From PXAP01 sp046483315 (GTDB taxonomy: Bacteria; Bacteroidota; Bacteroidia; Bacteroidales; PUMT01): DNA of 64,000 nucleotides. The first letter of the stretch is position 1, and each line of letters starts with the position of its first letter. The stretch is taken from NCBI GenBank assembly GCA_046483315.1, contig JAWODJ010000122.1, positions 10,528 to 74,527 of the forward strand, in the 5' to 3' direction. Both the position numbers and the translations under genes were made by a program. A model generated the notes under the pieces. The model was not told where the DNA came from and made no database searches. It saw only the letters and a list, made by a program, of their open reading frames with translations. Of this stretch, positions 7,769 to 16,023 are shown piece by piece.

Positions 7769-9766
7769 TTACTGTCTGTCTGAACTAATTTCCCGGAGCG
7801 GCAATGAGAACCAGAAACGGCTGCCGTGTCCCGGCCTGCTTTCAAAACTGATTTTTCCGCCTGTTTTTTCTATCAGATCTTTACAAAGAATCAGTCCGAG
7901 ACCGCCTCCCTCTTCGTTATCTGTCCCTCTTCTGCTAACTTCACCGTCAAGTCTGAACAATTTCTTGCTGATCTCATCAGGAATACCTATCCCGGTGTCG
8001 GTTATTTCCACAATCACTGTATGGTCTTTTTTCTCTGCTGATATCTTTACACTGCCTCCGGAAGGTGTGAATTTAATGGCATTATCAAAAAGATTTCTTA
8101 TTACACTTGACAGCAGCAGTTTATCTGAATTAACTATCAGTTCATCGGGGAGGTTCATTGAGATATTTATTTGTTTTTTTCCTGCGTTGATTCGTTGGAA
8201 ATTAATTTCTGAATGGATGAGGCTTACAAGATCAAAATCTTCCGGCAGGTAATGCATAGTGCCGGTTTGTGCAGCAGTCCATTTCAGAAGGTTTTCAAGA
8301 AGTTTGTAAAGATTGCGGGAGGACTGGTGAACAATGCTTATGTATTCACGAATTTCTTTTTCATTCAGTTGGTTGAATCTACTGGTTATGATTTCAGAGA
8401 ATCCCAGCAGGGCATTGAAAGGATTCTTCAGATCATGGGCAATTATTGAGAAAAACCTGTTTTTGGTAGCGTTAAGCTGCTCAAGTGTCTTTGCTGATAA
8501 CCTCAGCTTGTTGTTGGTTTCTTCAAGTTTATTGATTTTTTGTTTTAACAGTTTGTTTGTCTTCCTGATATTCCGGAAACGGAAAGCAATTATCATAATG
8601 GAAACAACAAGGATCAACAATAACAGGATCAGTAATATCTTTATATTATCATGTCTGTTTATCCTGATTTCCTGTATCTGGTTGTCTTTCTGAAGCAGTT
8701 CAATCCTGCTTTTTTGTCTTTCTATTTCAAAAATCCCTTCCATCTGTTTTATCCGTTCCTCTATAGTGTGATTTCTGATTGAGTCTTTGAGTGTACTGTA
8801 ATGTGTAAGATATTCAATGGCGGCTTTGTAATCCTTCTTTTTTTTATGGTACCTGTAAATAAGCTGATAATTATTGCGGATAAGAGGCCTGGATGAAACG
8901 GCAAGGGCCAGATCCATACTTTTGTTAATATTATCAAGGGCAGCATCTGTTTCATCGATTTCAAGAAGGGATTTTCCAAGGTTATGGTGAGCATTTGCCA
9001 TATATAATGTGTCGGCAATATCTTTTGCATAGTTTAAAGAGATCATAAAATGCCTGATGGATTCATTGTGCATCTTTTTAAGGTTGAAAATTTCTCCTGC
9101 CTGAATGTGAACATAGGAAAGGCTCCTGATATCTCTTTTCTCTTCAAGAATATCAATTTGCCTGACAAAATATTCAAGAGCAAGACTGTATTGTTCCTTA
9201 TCACGGTAAAGAACTCCGAGGTTTCCGAGAGTTGAGGATATAAGATCCTTGTCACCGTACTCCTCCTTTGCCCTGAGAGCCCTGAGAAGATATACCTCAG
9301 AAGAGTCATACTTGTTTAGCTCCCTGTATAATAACCCGATATTATTGAGATATATTCCCATTCTTCTGTAATCTTCGAAGGATTGTGCAATTTCAAATGC
9401 CGAATTATAGGTTTCAATTACATTACCATGATTTCTCAGTAAATAGTGAACGTTACCGATCCGGTTAAGTGCATCGGCTTTTCCTTCCAAATAATTGAGT
9501 TCTTCGGCAAGATCAAGTCCCCTTTGAGCATAGCTCATACTTTCTTCAAGACTGCTCGACCATAAAGCCTGGCTTATTTCAAGAAGCATGTCAACTTTGG
9601 CTGTTCCGCTTTTATTATCCAGGAGACTTTTCAGGCTGTCCAGATCGTTTTCTGTATATGGATTGATCTGGCTGTACAGGGGTGAAAGAAATAAATACAG
9701 GAAGAAAGTCAGGATCAGAACCTGTCTTGAATATTGAATAATCTTTCCTGTACTTATAGCTGTCAT
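7769..9766 (-). CDS. TPR sensor histidine kinase (paralogue 1)
   Basis: 665 aa. A signal peptide or N-terminal membrane segment is followed by about seven TPR-like repeats (roughly 40-330, periplasmic), a coiled-coil linker, a transmembrane helix rich in I and L near 375-397, and a cytoplasmic kinase. The HisKA box is FFSIIAHDLKNPFNALLGF (phospho-acceptor His near 444). The ATPase domain has the N box NLFDNAIKF, the G1 box DTGIGIP and the G2 box GGGLGLILCKDLIE. No receiver domain or response regulator is nearby, so it is an orphan kinase. It shares architecture and motifs with the gene immediately upstream. The 175 bp between the two hold a hairpin repeat and tail motif. Confidence 0.9.
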   Translation of the reverse strand: MTAISTGKIIQYSRQVLILTFFLYLFLSPLYSQINPYTENDLDSLKSLLDNKSGTAKVDMLLEISQALWSSSLEESMSYAQRGLDLAEELNYLEGKADALNRIGNVHYLLRNHGNVIETYNSAFEIAQSFEDYRRMGIYLNNIGLLYRELNKYDSSEVYLLRALRAKEEYGDKDLISSTLGNLGVLYRDKEQYSLALEYFVRQIDILEEKRDIRSLSYVHIQAGEIFNLKKMHNESIRHFMISLNYAKDIADTLYMANAHHNLGKSLLEIDETDAALDNINKSMDLALAVSSRPLIRNNYQLIYRYHKKKKDYKAAIEYLTHYSTLKDSIRNHTIEERIKQMEGIFEIERQKSRIELLQKDNQIQEIRINRHDNIKILLILLLLILVVSIMIIAFRFRNIRKTNKLLKQKINKLEETNNKLRLSAKTLEQLNATKNRFFSIIAHDLKNPFNALLGFSEIITSRFNQLNEKEIREYISIVHQSSRNLYKLLENLLKWTAAQTGTMHYLPEDFDLVSLIHSEINFQRINAGKKQINISMNLPDELIVNSDKLLLSSVIRNLFDNAIKFTPSGGSVKISAEKKDHTVIVEITDTGIGIPDEISKKLFRLDGEVSRRGTDNEEGGGLGLILCKDLIEKTGGKISFESRPGHGSRFWFSLPLREISSDRQ

Positions 9767-9820
9767 TTTATGGGTTATGTTAACATGCTTTTATATGGCA
9801 AAGCCATTTTAAGATGAAAG

Positions 9821-9866
9821 CCCCATGAGCCAAAGTACACAAAAAGAAATGTATAAAGCATGGGGG
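9821..9866 (-). repeat. Long hairpin repeat, copy between the kinase genes (empty form)
   Basis: CCCCATG at 9821-9827 pairs with CATGGGG at 9859-9865. Read on the minus strand, the loop shares ATGCTTTAT and CTTTTTGTGT with the hairpin repeats at 55.8-56.1 kb. As at 55862-55867, only 6 nt (9847-9852) separate these two blocks. The stem sequence differs from the other copies but still pairs. Confidence 0.55.
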
Positions 9867-9927
9867 TTCCATGGGCTTGAAAAACAAGTTTACCTTATTG
9901 TGAATTATTAACATCCTGATAAATAAT

Positions 9928-9955
9928 TTGATAACTAAATTTTATACGAATGAAA
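9928..9955 (+). repeat. 28-nt tail motif overlapping the end of kinase 2
   Basis: Differs at 3 of 28 positions from the sequence on the minus strand at 55760-55787. It sits downstream of the 9.82-kb hairpin, in the same relative order as at 55.8 kb. Its last part, ACGAATGAAA, overlaps the final codons of the kinase gene that ends at 9942 on the minus strand, so the motif contributes to a protein C-terminus here. Confidence 0.5.
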
Positions 9956-12284
9956 GGGGTAAAGTAAATGTAAATATGCTGCCTTTCCCCGGTTCACTTT
10001 CAACATATAATCTTCCACCGCTTTTTTCCACGAATTCCTTGCAAAGCAGCAATCCCAGACCTGTTCCTCTTTCATCATCTGTACCGACAGTCGTAATATT
10101 GTGATCCAGGCTGAAAAGTTTTTTTTGCTCCCCTGGTGCTATGCCAATGCCGTTATCGGCAACCGATATTTCAACATGCCTGTCCGTCTTTTTTGCCGAT
10201 ATTATTATTTCTCCGTTGCGGTGTGTGAACTTAACTGCATTATTGAGAAGGTTCCTGATTACGGTTGATATGTGATTCTTATCTGCAAAGGCTGTAAGCC
10301 GCGGATTGATCCTGGTTGAGATATTAATATTTTTTCGTTCGGCATTGACTCTGACCGTATCGATACCTGTCTCTGCAATACCTTTCACGTTAAATTTTTC
10401 CGGTTTATAATGCATATTTCCTGTCTGGCTTTTAGACCATTCAAGAAGGTTTTCAAGCAAACGGTATAAATTTACAGCTGATTTATCAATGATGTCGATA
10501 TAGGTAAACACCTGTTCTCTGGAAAGATCCTTATAATTCTGATTCAGTGTTTCTGAAAAACCAAGTAAGGCATTAAATGGGTTTTTCAGGTCGTGTGCTA
10601 TTATTGAAAAAAATTTATCTTTTGTTGAATTAAGTTTTTTTAAGGTATTTTCCAGATCCGTAAGCTCATTGCAGGCATTTTCAAGTTCCCGGGTTTTTTC
10701 TTTAAGAACAAGGTTTAGCTTTTTATTATACCTGTACATTCCAAGTATTACAAATACAAAGATTCCGGTAAGTAATGCTATGCCTCCCAGGTATAAAAGA
10801 AGGGTTTCCTGTTCCCTGATCCGGAGTTGCTGTATATAATTGTCTTTTTCCAGAAAATCAAGTTCGGTCATCTGGCTCTCTCTTTGGAATCTGACCTGAA
10901 GTTCTGCTATCTGATCACCGGTATCAGTTGTAAATATGCTGTCTTTGTACTGATCGAACAGCTCATAGAAATGCAGGGATTTTTCATACTCCTCCTTTTC
11001 CCGGTAGATAATGGACTGGAACAGGTAATTTTCGCTTATAAGCTCCTTGGCATTCATACTGGTTGCCATGCCAAGAGCCTCCTCAAGAACTTCCAGGGCT
11101 TTGTAATAATCATTCTGCAAAAAGTATAATTCGCCAAGATTATTGAAGTTATTTGCAAGGTTAAAATTGCTTCCGATGGTTTTGTTGATATTAACAGACT
11201 TCATATATGATTTCAGCGCATCCTCATAATTTCCAAGTCTGGTATGCACAATGCCTGTATTGTGGCTGGCCGTGGCAATACCCTGGATGTTTCCTGCAGT
11301 TTCATAACTCTCCAGAGCCTGCGTATAATAGTCCAAAGCTTTGTCATAATCTCCTTTTTCATGCCAGATGATCCCTATGTTATTTAAAAGGGATGATATA
11401 CCACTTCTGTTTCCTCCCGTTTCTTTATATATTTCAAGTGAATTGTTATAATAATCAAGCGCTATATCCAGGTTGTTTATTCTTTTATGAATTATACCGA
11501 TGTTATTCATTGCCGATGCAACACCAGACATATCGTTTGTTTCCCTGTAGCACTGCAAAGCCTCGAAATAGCACTCCTGTGCCTTATCATAAAGACTCAT
11601 TCTCCGGTACATACTTCCCATGTTATTGAGAGTTGATGCAATACCCTGCATATCATTGATGTTTTTATATATCTCATGGGCTCTCTCAATATTGACTCTT
11701 GCTGCTTCAAAATCATGAAGTTCAGACTTAATGGAGCCCAGGATATTTGAATAATATGCGATTTCCGGTTCATCGTTCGTATCCAGGCTTAGCTCCAGGG
11801 CCATCTCAATATGATGAATTGCCGAATCCCTGTTCCCTAAAATATTGTATGCCAGATACAGGTTATTGCATGAACCCATTATTCCCGGACTGTCACCAAT
11901 ATTCCGGCGTAACTCCAGTGAGCGGTTATAATACTCAATGGCTTTCCGGTAGTTTGTTTTAAGATATTCAGCGTTACCAAGACGGTTCAGCGCATCGCCT
12001 GTTCCTTTTTTGTCGTTATGATAAATTGCAAGCTCCAGGGCTTTGTTTGCATGTTCAGTGCTTGAGTCAAGTGATACATTCCAGTATGCTCTTGATATTT
12101 CATTGAGTATACTGATACTGTCACCGGCAGTTGCATTTTGCAGATCCTGTTTCAGGCTGTCAATAATGCCTTCTTCTGCAAACATCAGCAGGGAGTGCAG
12201 AAGAAATGCAATAAAAACAATAGTGTATCTGATAAGGTTTCTCAAAAACAAAGAATTAAAGTTCTTCCTGGTTAATATTAACAT
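9942..12284 (-). CDS. TPR sensor histidine kinase (paralogue 2)
   Basis: 780 aa. N-terminal hydrophobic signal (IVFIAFLLHSLLMFA), then about ten TPR repeats across roughly 40-440 with many A-LNNIG-type helices, then a membrane helix (LLYLGGIALLTGIFVFVILG, near 500), a coiled coil and a kinase. HisKA is FFSIIAHDLKNPFNALLGF. The ATPase domain has NLLNNAVKF, DNGIGIAP and GTGLGLLLCKEFVE. No effector or receiver domain is attached. The ATG at 12284 lies 29 nt inside the end of xseA, and no later in-frame ATG leaves a usable signal peptide, so translation is probably coupled to xseA. It is a tandem paralogue of the kinase downstream. Confidence 0.9.
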   Translation of the reverse strand: MLILTRKNFNSLFLRNLIRYTIVFIAFLLHSLLMFAEEGIIDSLKQDLQNATAGDSISILNEISRAYWNVSLDSSTEHANKALELAIYHNDKKGTGDALNRLGNAEYLKTNYRKAIEYYNRSLELRRNIGDSPGIMGSCNNLYLAYNILGNRDSAIHHIEMALELSLDTNDEPEIAYYSNILGSIKSELHDFEAARVNIERAHEIYKNINDMQGIASTLNNMGSMYRRMSLYDKAQECYFEALQCYRETNDMSGVASAMNNIGIIHKRINNLDIALDYYNNSLEIYKETGGNRSGISSLLNNIGIIWHEKGDYDKALDYYTQALESYETAGNIQGIATASHNTGIVHTRLGNYEDALKSYMKSVNINKTIGSNFNLANNFNNLGELYFLQNDYYKALEVLEEALGMATSMNAKELISENYLFQSIIYREKEEYEKSLHFYELFDQYKDSIFTTDTGDQIAELQVRFQRESQMTELDFLEKDNYIQQLRIREQETLLLYLGGIALLTGIFVFVILGMYRYNKKLNLVLKEKTRELENACNELTDLENTLKKLNSTKDKFFSIIAHDLKNPFNALLGFSETLNQNYKDLSREQVFTYIDIIDKSAVNLYRLLENLLEWSKSQTGNMHYKPEKFNVKGIAETGIDTVRVNAERKNINISTRINPRLTAFADKNHISTVIRNLLNNAVKFTHRNGEIIISAKKTDRHVEISVADNGIGIAPGEQKKLFSLDHNITTVGTDDERGTGLGLLLCKEFVEKSGGRLYVESEPGKGSIFTFTLPLSFV

Positions 12285-13653
12285 TCAGCACTTTGCTTTT
12301 TATACGGCCATCATGCAATTTAGTTTCCAGGGTATCTTCCTTATTTACCTCTTTTGTCGATTTAACTATCCCGCCGTTCTTCATTACCAGTGCATACCCC
12401 TTTTTTAATACATTTTCAGGGTCAACCAGTTTGATCGTTGCATCAAACAGTCCCAGCCGGTCACTCTTTTTTCTTAAATTGACCCTTGTTTTTTCAGGGA
12501 TTATGCGGAGTTCAAAGTCCCGCCTGTTTCTTTCCAGCCGAAGTAAATGATTTTTTATTATGAATCCAAAACGGGAGTGTTCCGAACAGACTTTATGTTT
12601 GTTGCCCCGGATGAAACCGGTGGCTGACCTTGTAAGGATTGAACCGGCAGCAGAGAGATGTTTCCGTTTGGTTTTCAAATTATTATTGATAATATAAGGG
12701 ATATCCCTAATCATGGTTTTTATCATTTGATTGTTTTGTTCGGTTATATGGGAGACTTCAGCTGCAATCCGTGTGGAGAGTCTGCCTATCCTTTGATCCA
12801 GCTCGTGGTATTTGCCGATTAAAAATTCGGCAACAGCAGTAGGGGTTTTAAGATTTGTATGGGCAACCATTCCCGCTATTGTATGATCTCTTTCATGCCC
12901 TATTCCTGTGATTACGGGCAGGGGAAACTGTGCAATATGCGAGGCAATGTCATAGCTGTCAAAACAGTTAAGGTCGGAGGCGGAACCACCGCCGCGTAAT
13001 ATTACCACAACATCAAATTCATCCTCCATTTCAAATATTTCATCGAGTGCCTTTGTAACAGATCGCCCTGCATTTTCTCCCTGCATCAATGCAGCGAAAA
13101 GCCTCATTTCAAAATGGTATCCAAGTGGATTGTTTTTTACCTGATGTGTAAAATCCTCATATCCGGCAGCGAGGGGAGAGGAAATAATTGCTATACGAGA
13201 AGGTATTAAAGGGAAAGGCAGTTCTCTGTTCATGTCAATGATACCCTCCTCTTTAAGTTTCCTTATGGTTTCGGCCCTTTTCCTTTCAAGGTCGCCCATG
13301 GTGTATAAAGGATCTATATCTTTTATATTAAGGCTTATACCATAAAGCTCGTGGAATTCAATGCTCACCTCCACAAGAATCATCATACCCTTGCTTATTG
13401 GCTGTGAGGTGGAAGTTTCAAAATATGGTTTAAGCATTCGCCAGGTATAGGCCCAAATGGTGGCCCTTGACCTGGCCACGATGCGGTCTTCTCCCTGATC
13501 CTTTTCAATAAGTTCCAGGTAGCAGTGTCCGTTAATATTTTCCCTCATCTCATTTATTTCGGCAATAAGCCAGTACCTTTCGGGGAATGCATCACCGATG
13601 GTTTTACCGATCATACCTGTCAGCTCCAGTAATGTATACCTGGATTTTTCCAT
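12256..13653 (-). CDS. xseA: Exodeoxyribonuclease VII large subunit
   Basis: About 465 aa from the ATG at 13653 (MEKSRYTLLEL), the start most like the family. An ATG at 13662 is also possible and would overlap the rsmI stop by 8 nt; the longest frame begins with a TTG at 13686. An N-terminal OB-fold (about 1-110) binds DNA. The catalytic region follows with SPLAAGYEDF and ILRGGGSASDLNCFDSYDIA, then a long coiled coil. It forms exonuclease VII with XseB. It follows rsmI by one nucleotide, and its 3' end overlaps the kinase gene by 29 nt. Confidence 0.93.
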   Translation of the reverse strand: MEKSRYTLLELTGMIGKTIGDAFPERYWLIAEINEMRENINGHCYLELIEKDQGEDRIVARSRATIWAYTWRMLKPYFETSTSQPISKGMMILVEVSIEFHELYGISLNIKDIDPLYTMGDLERKRAETIRKLKEEGIIDMNRELPFPLIPSRIAIISSPLAAGYEDFTHQVKNNPLGYHFEMRLFAALMQGENAGRSVTKALDEIFEMEDEFDVVVILRGGGSASDLNCFDSYDIASHIAQFPLPVITGIGHERDHTIAGMVAHTNLKTPTAVAEFLIGKYHELDQRIGRLSTRIAAEVSHITEQNNQMIKTMIRDIPYIINNNLKTKRKHLSAAGSILTRSATGFIRGNKHKVCSEHSRFGFIIKNHLLRLERNRRDFELRIIPEKTRVNLRKKSDRLGLFDATIKLVDPENVLKKGYALVMKNGGIVKSTKEVNKEDTLETKLHDGRIKSKVLNVNINQEEL

Positions 13654-13654
13654 C

Positions 13655-14329
13655 TTATTCATCTTTTCCTGAAACAATAACAACAATTTCTCCTTTTGTT
13701 GTTTTTTCCTGAAAATAGTTTAAAAGTTCTTCAAGGCTGCCTCTCAGTGTCTCTTCATAAATTTTGGTGAGTTCCCTCGACACCGAAGCCTGCCTGTTGC
13801 AGCCCATCACTTCTGCAAGTTCCCTGAGTAGCCGTGGGAGCCTGAAGGGTGACTCATAAAAGACCATCGTCCTTTTTTCCTCAGACAGATCCTTCAGCCG
13901 TTTATTCCTTCCTTTTTTATGAGGCAGAAATCCTTCGAAACAAAAACGGTCGCAAGGCAGTCCGCTACTCACCAGTGCCGGTATAAAAGCTACAGCCCCC
14001 GGCAGGCACTCTATTTCTATATTCTTCTTTATACATTCTCTAACCAGCAAAAAACCCGGATCTGATATTCCGGGTGTGCCTGCATTCGTTACAAGGGCAA
14101 ATGTCTCTCCTTTGACTATTCTGTCAGCTAAGGCATCGACTTTACTGTGTTCATTGTGCTGATGGTAAGAGAGTAATTTTTTGCTGATGTTGTAATGTCT
14201 GAGAAGAATGCCCGTTTTCCTGGTATCTTCAGCTAAAATAACATCGACCGATTTCAATGTTTCAATTGACCGGAGGCTGATATCTCCCAGGTTTCCTACA
14301 GGGGTTGGGACCAGGATGAGCTTTCCCAT
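13655..14329 (-). CDS. rsmI: 16S rRNA (cytidine1402-2'-O)-methyltransferase
   Basis: 224 aa from the ATG at 14329 (MGKLILVPTPVGNLGDIS), which matches the family N-terminus. The longer frame from 14395 would overlap the upstream gene. This tetrapyrrole-methylase-fold enzyme 2'-O-methylates C1402 of 16S rRNA using S-adenosylmethionine. Visible motifs are VPTPVGNLGD, LAEDTRKTGILL, LVTNAGTPGISDPG and VFYESPFRLPRLL. It starts 10 nt after the preceding gene's stop and is followed directly by xseA, which indicates an operon. Confidence 0.95.
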   Translation of the reverse strand: MGKLILVPTPVGNLGDISLRSIETLKSVDVILAEDTRKTGILLRHYNISKKLLSYHQHNEHSKVDALADRIVKGETFALVTNAGTPGISDPGFLLVRECIKKNIEIECLPGAVAFIPALVSSGLPCDRFCFEGFLPHKKGRNKRLKDLSEEKRTMVFYESPFRLPRLLRELAEVMGCNRQASVSRELTKIYEETLRGSLEELLNYFQEKTTKGEIVVIVSGKDE

Positions 14330-14339
14330 TAGAGGTCTT

Positions 14340-15236
14340 TTATTCCGGGAGGTGTTTTCTTTTAACAAGGCTGAGAAATTTTTCAACAACCTCATTATCT
14401 TCTTCCCAGTTATAGTTGGTTTTTATGTAATCTAATGCCTCCTCATAGGAAGATGCATTATTCAGGGTATCTAAACACTCATTATACCTGTCCGGTCTTC
14501 CCCTGAAAAGTTCTTTGATAAATAAAAACTTTTCGTTCAGGCCAATAGAGTTTTTCAGGTCAGATATAGGCTTTGACTGCATCTTTGATGTAAGGTCTTT
14601 TTTTGCCTGTTTGTCACCCATTGCCCGGTTAATATAATTTTTGGAGGACTGGAACCTGTCCGCCACTCTTTCAATGTCGCCCGTCCCGTTTTTCTTTTTT
14701 CCGGGTTTTTCCTCTTTATCCCTTTCGGGGGATTCTTTTTCCCCTGGTTCTTTGTTTGATTCGTCCTTCTGTATTGCTTCTGTTTTTTCACGATCCGGTT
14801 TCTTATCCGGTCCCCGGTCTGCATTTCCTGATTCAGAGATTGACTCTGAAGTTCGCTGCTGATCTGTCTCCGGTTTTGTATCCTCTCCGGTATCTTTTTG
14901 CACTGTACTTTTTCTTTCCTGCCGGGAATCGTCCATTTGTCTTGTTACAGGATCCGGAATGATTCCTTCTGCCTCAAATAATCTATTGTTATCAACCGGT
15001 TGCGGATCGGATGGTACCACCGGCTTGCCGGCATGTTCTGATCGCACCTCATCTTCTTTGCCTGAAGGAGGGGCAGCAGTCAGTTGAAGAAGGATATCAT
15101 AGAGTTCCCTTGTCCTGGCAAGGGCCAGGTCTGTATCGATCCTTGATGGTTCGTTACCGGTATCGAACTGTTTAATAATTAATTCCAGTTCTCTAAGTTT
15201 ATAATTCAGGCTTTTGACAAAACTTTTTGAATACAT
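14340..15236 (-). CDS. Conserved hypothetical protein, charged low-complexity middle
   Basis: 298 aa in three parts. A helical N-terminal segment (about 1-60, with RELELIIKQFDTG and ARTRELYDILLQL) leads to a very hydrophilic K/E/D/S-rich linker (about 65-200). A compact C-terminal domain (about 205-298) has DLKNSIGLNEKFLFIKELFR and ends KFLSLVKRKHLPE. I recognise it only as a conserved Bacteroidota protein without assigned function. No signal peptide or membrane segment is seen. It is transcribed divergently from tdk (75-bp gap) and heads the rsmI-xseA transcript. Confidence 0.75.
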   Translation of the reverse strand: MYSKSFVKSLNYKLRELELIIKQFDTGNEPSRIDTDLALARTRELYDILLQLTAAPPSGKEDEVRSEHAGKPVVPSDPQPVDNNRLFEAEGIIPDPVTRQMDDSRQERKSTVQKDTGEDTKPETDQQRTSESISESGNADRGPDKKPDREKTEAIQKDESNKEPGEKESPERDKEEKPGKKKNGTGDIERVADRFQSSKNYINRAMGDKQAKKDLTSKMQSKPISDLKNSIGLNEKFLFIKELFRGRPDRYNECLDTLNNASSYEEALDYIKTNYNWEEDNEVVEKFLSLVKRKHLPE

Positions 15237-15270
15237 ATTTTATTAATAACATTTGGTATTGCATTTTATT

Positions 15271-15278
15271 TAATTTTG
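15271..15278 (+). promoter_or_regulatory. Possible -7 box upstream of tdk
   Basis: TAATTTTG matches the Bacteroidota TAnnTTTG -7 consensus and lies 34 nt before the tdk ATG. A TTTG at 15252-15255 is only 15 nt upstream rather than the usual 19-21, so the -33 partner is doubtful. Confidence 0.35.
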
Positions 15279-15311
15279 TAAAATTAACAATTATATGAGA
15301 AAGCTACCGGG

Positions 15312-15893
15312 ATGTTTCTGGAAAATTCAATTAGGGGTAATAAAAAAAGAGGGTGGATAGAAGTGATTGCCGGCTCAATGTTTTCCGGAAAAACTGAAGA
15401 GCTGATACGGCGTCTTAAAAGAGCCAGGATTGCAAACCAGACTGTCGAGATATTCAAACCCGATATAGACAAAAGGTTTTCTGATGAGCAGGTTATCTCT
15501 CACGATGACAATGCCATTATGTCTACACCGGTATCGACATCCGGCAATATCCTGCTTCTATCCACAGATGTTGATGTCGTGGGGATTGATGAAGCCCAGT
15601 TTTTTGACGATAACCTGGTTGATGTATGCAATGATCTGGCATACAGAGGTACCAGGGTCATTGTTGCGGGACTGGATATGGACTTTCGTGGCAAACCATT
15701 CGGACCTATTCCTGATTTGCTTGCTGCTGCAGAATATGTAACAAAGGTACACGCCATATGCATGCATTGTGGTAATCTGGCGCAGTTTTCTTTCCGTAAG
15801 GATATTTCGGAGAAGGTCGTTCTTATTGGTGAAAAAAATGTTTACGAACCACTTTGCCGTGCCTGCTTTTATGAAATACATCGACGGCGGTAA
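15312..15893 (+). CDS. tdk: Thymidine kinase
   Basis: 193 aa, type II thymidine kinase that phosphorylates thymidine to dTMP in the salvage pathway. P-loop GSMFSGKT at 21-28, DEAQFF at 93-98, and a zinc-binding lobe with the pairs CMHC and CRAC near the C-terminus. Normal length and all expected motifs present. ATG at 15312. Divergent from the charged hypothetical protein and followed after 130 bp by murF-alr. Confidence 0.95.
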   Translation: MFLENSIRGNKKRGWIEVIAGSMFSGKTEELIRRLKRARIANQTVEIFKPDIDKRFSDEQVISHDDNAIMSTPVSTSGNILLLSTDVDVVGIDEAQFFDDNLVDVCNDLAYRGTRVIVAGLDMDFRGKPFGPIPDLLAAAEYVTKVHAICMHCGNLAQFSFRKDISEKVVLIGEKNVYEPLCRACFYEIHRRR

Positions 15894-16023
15894 GTTGCAG
15901 TCCGCGCAGCTATTATTTTTCAAATCCATGGGAAGAGACGATTAATTGATATGCGGCGGACTTACTTGAGGTCTTATAACATCCCGGCAGGGAAATTAAA
16001 AATTGAAGCACAAAACCGGAAGG

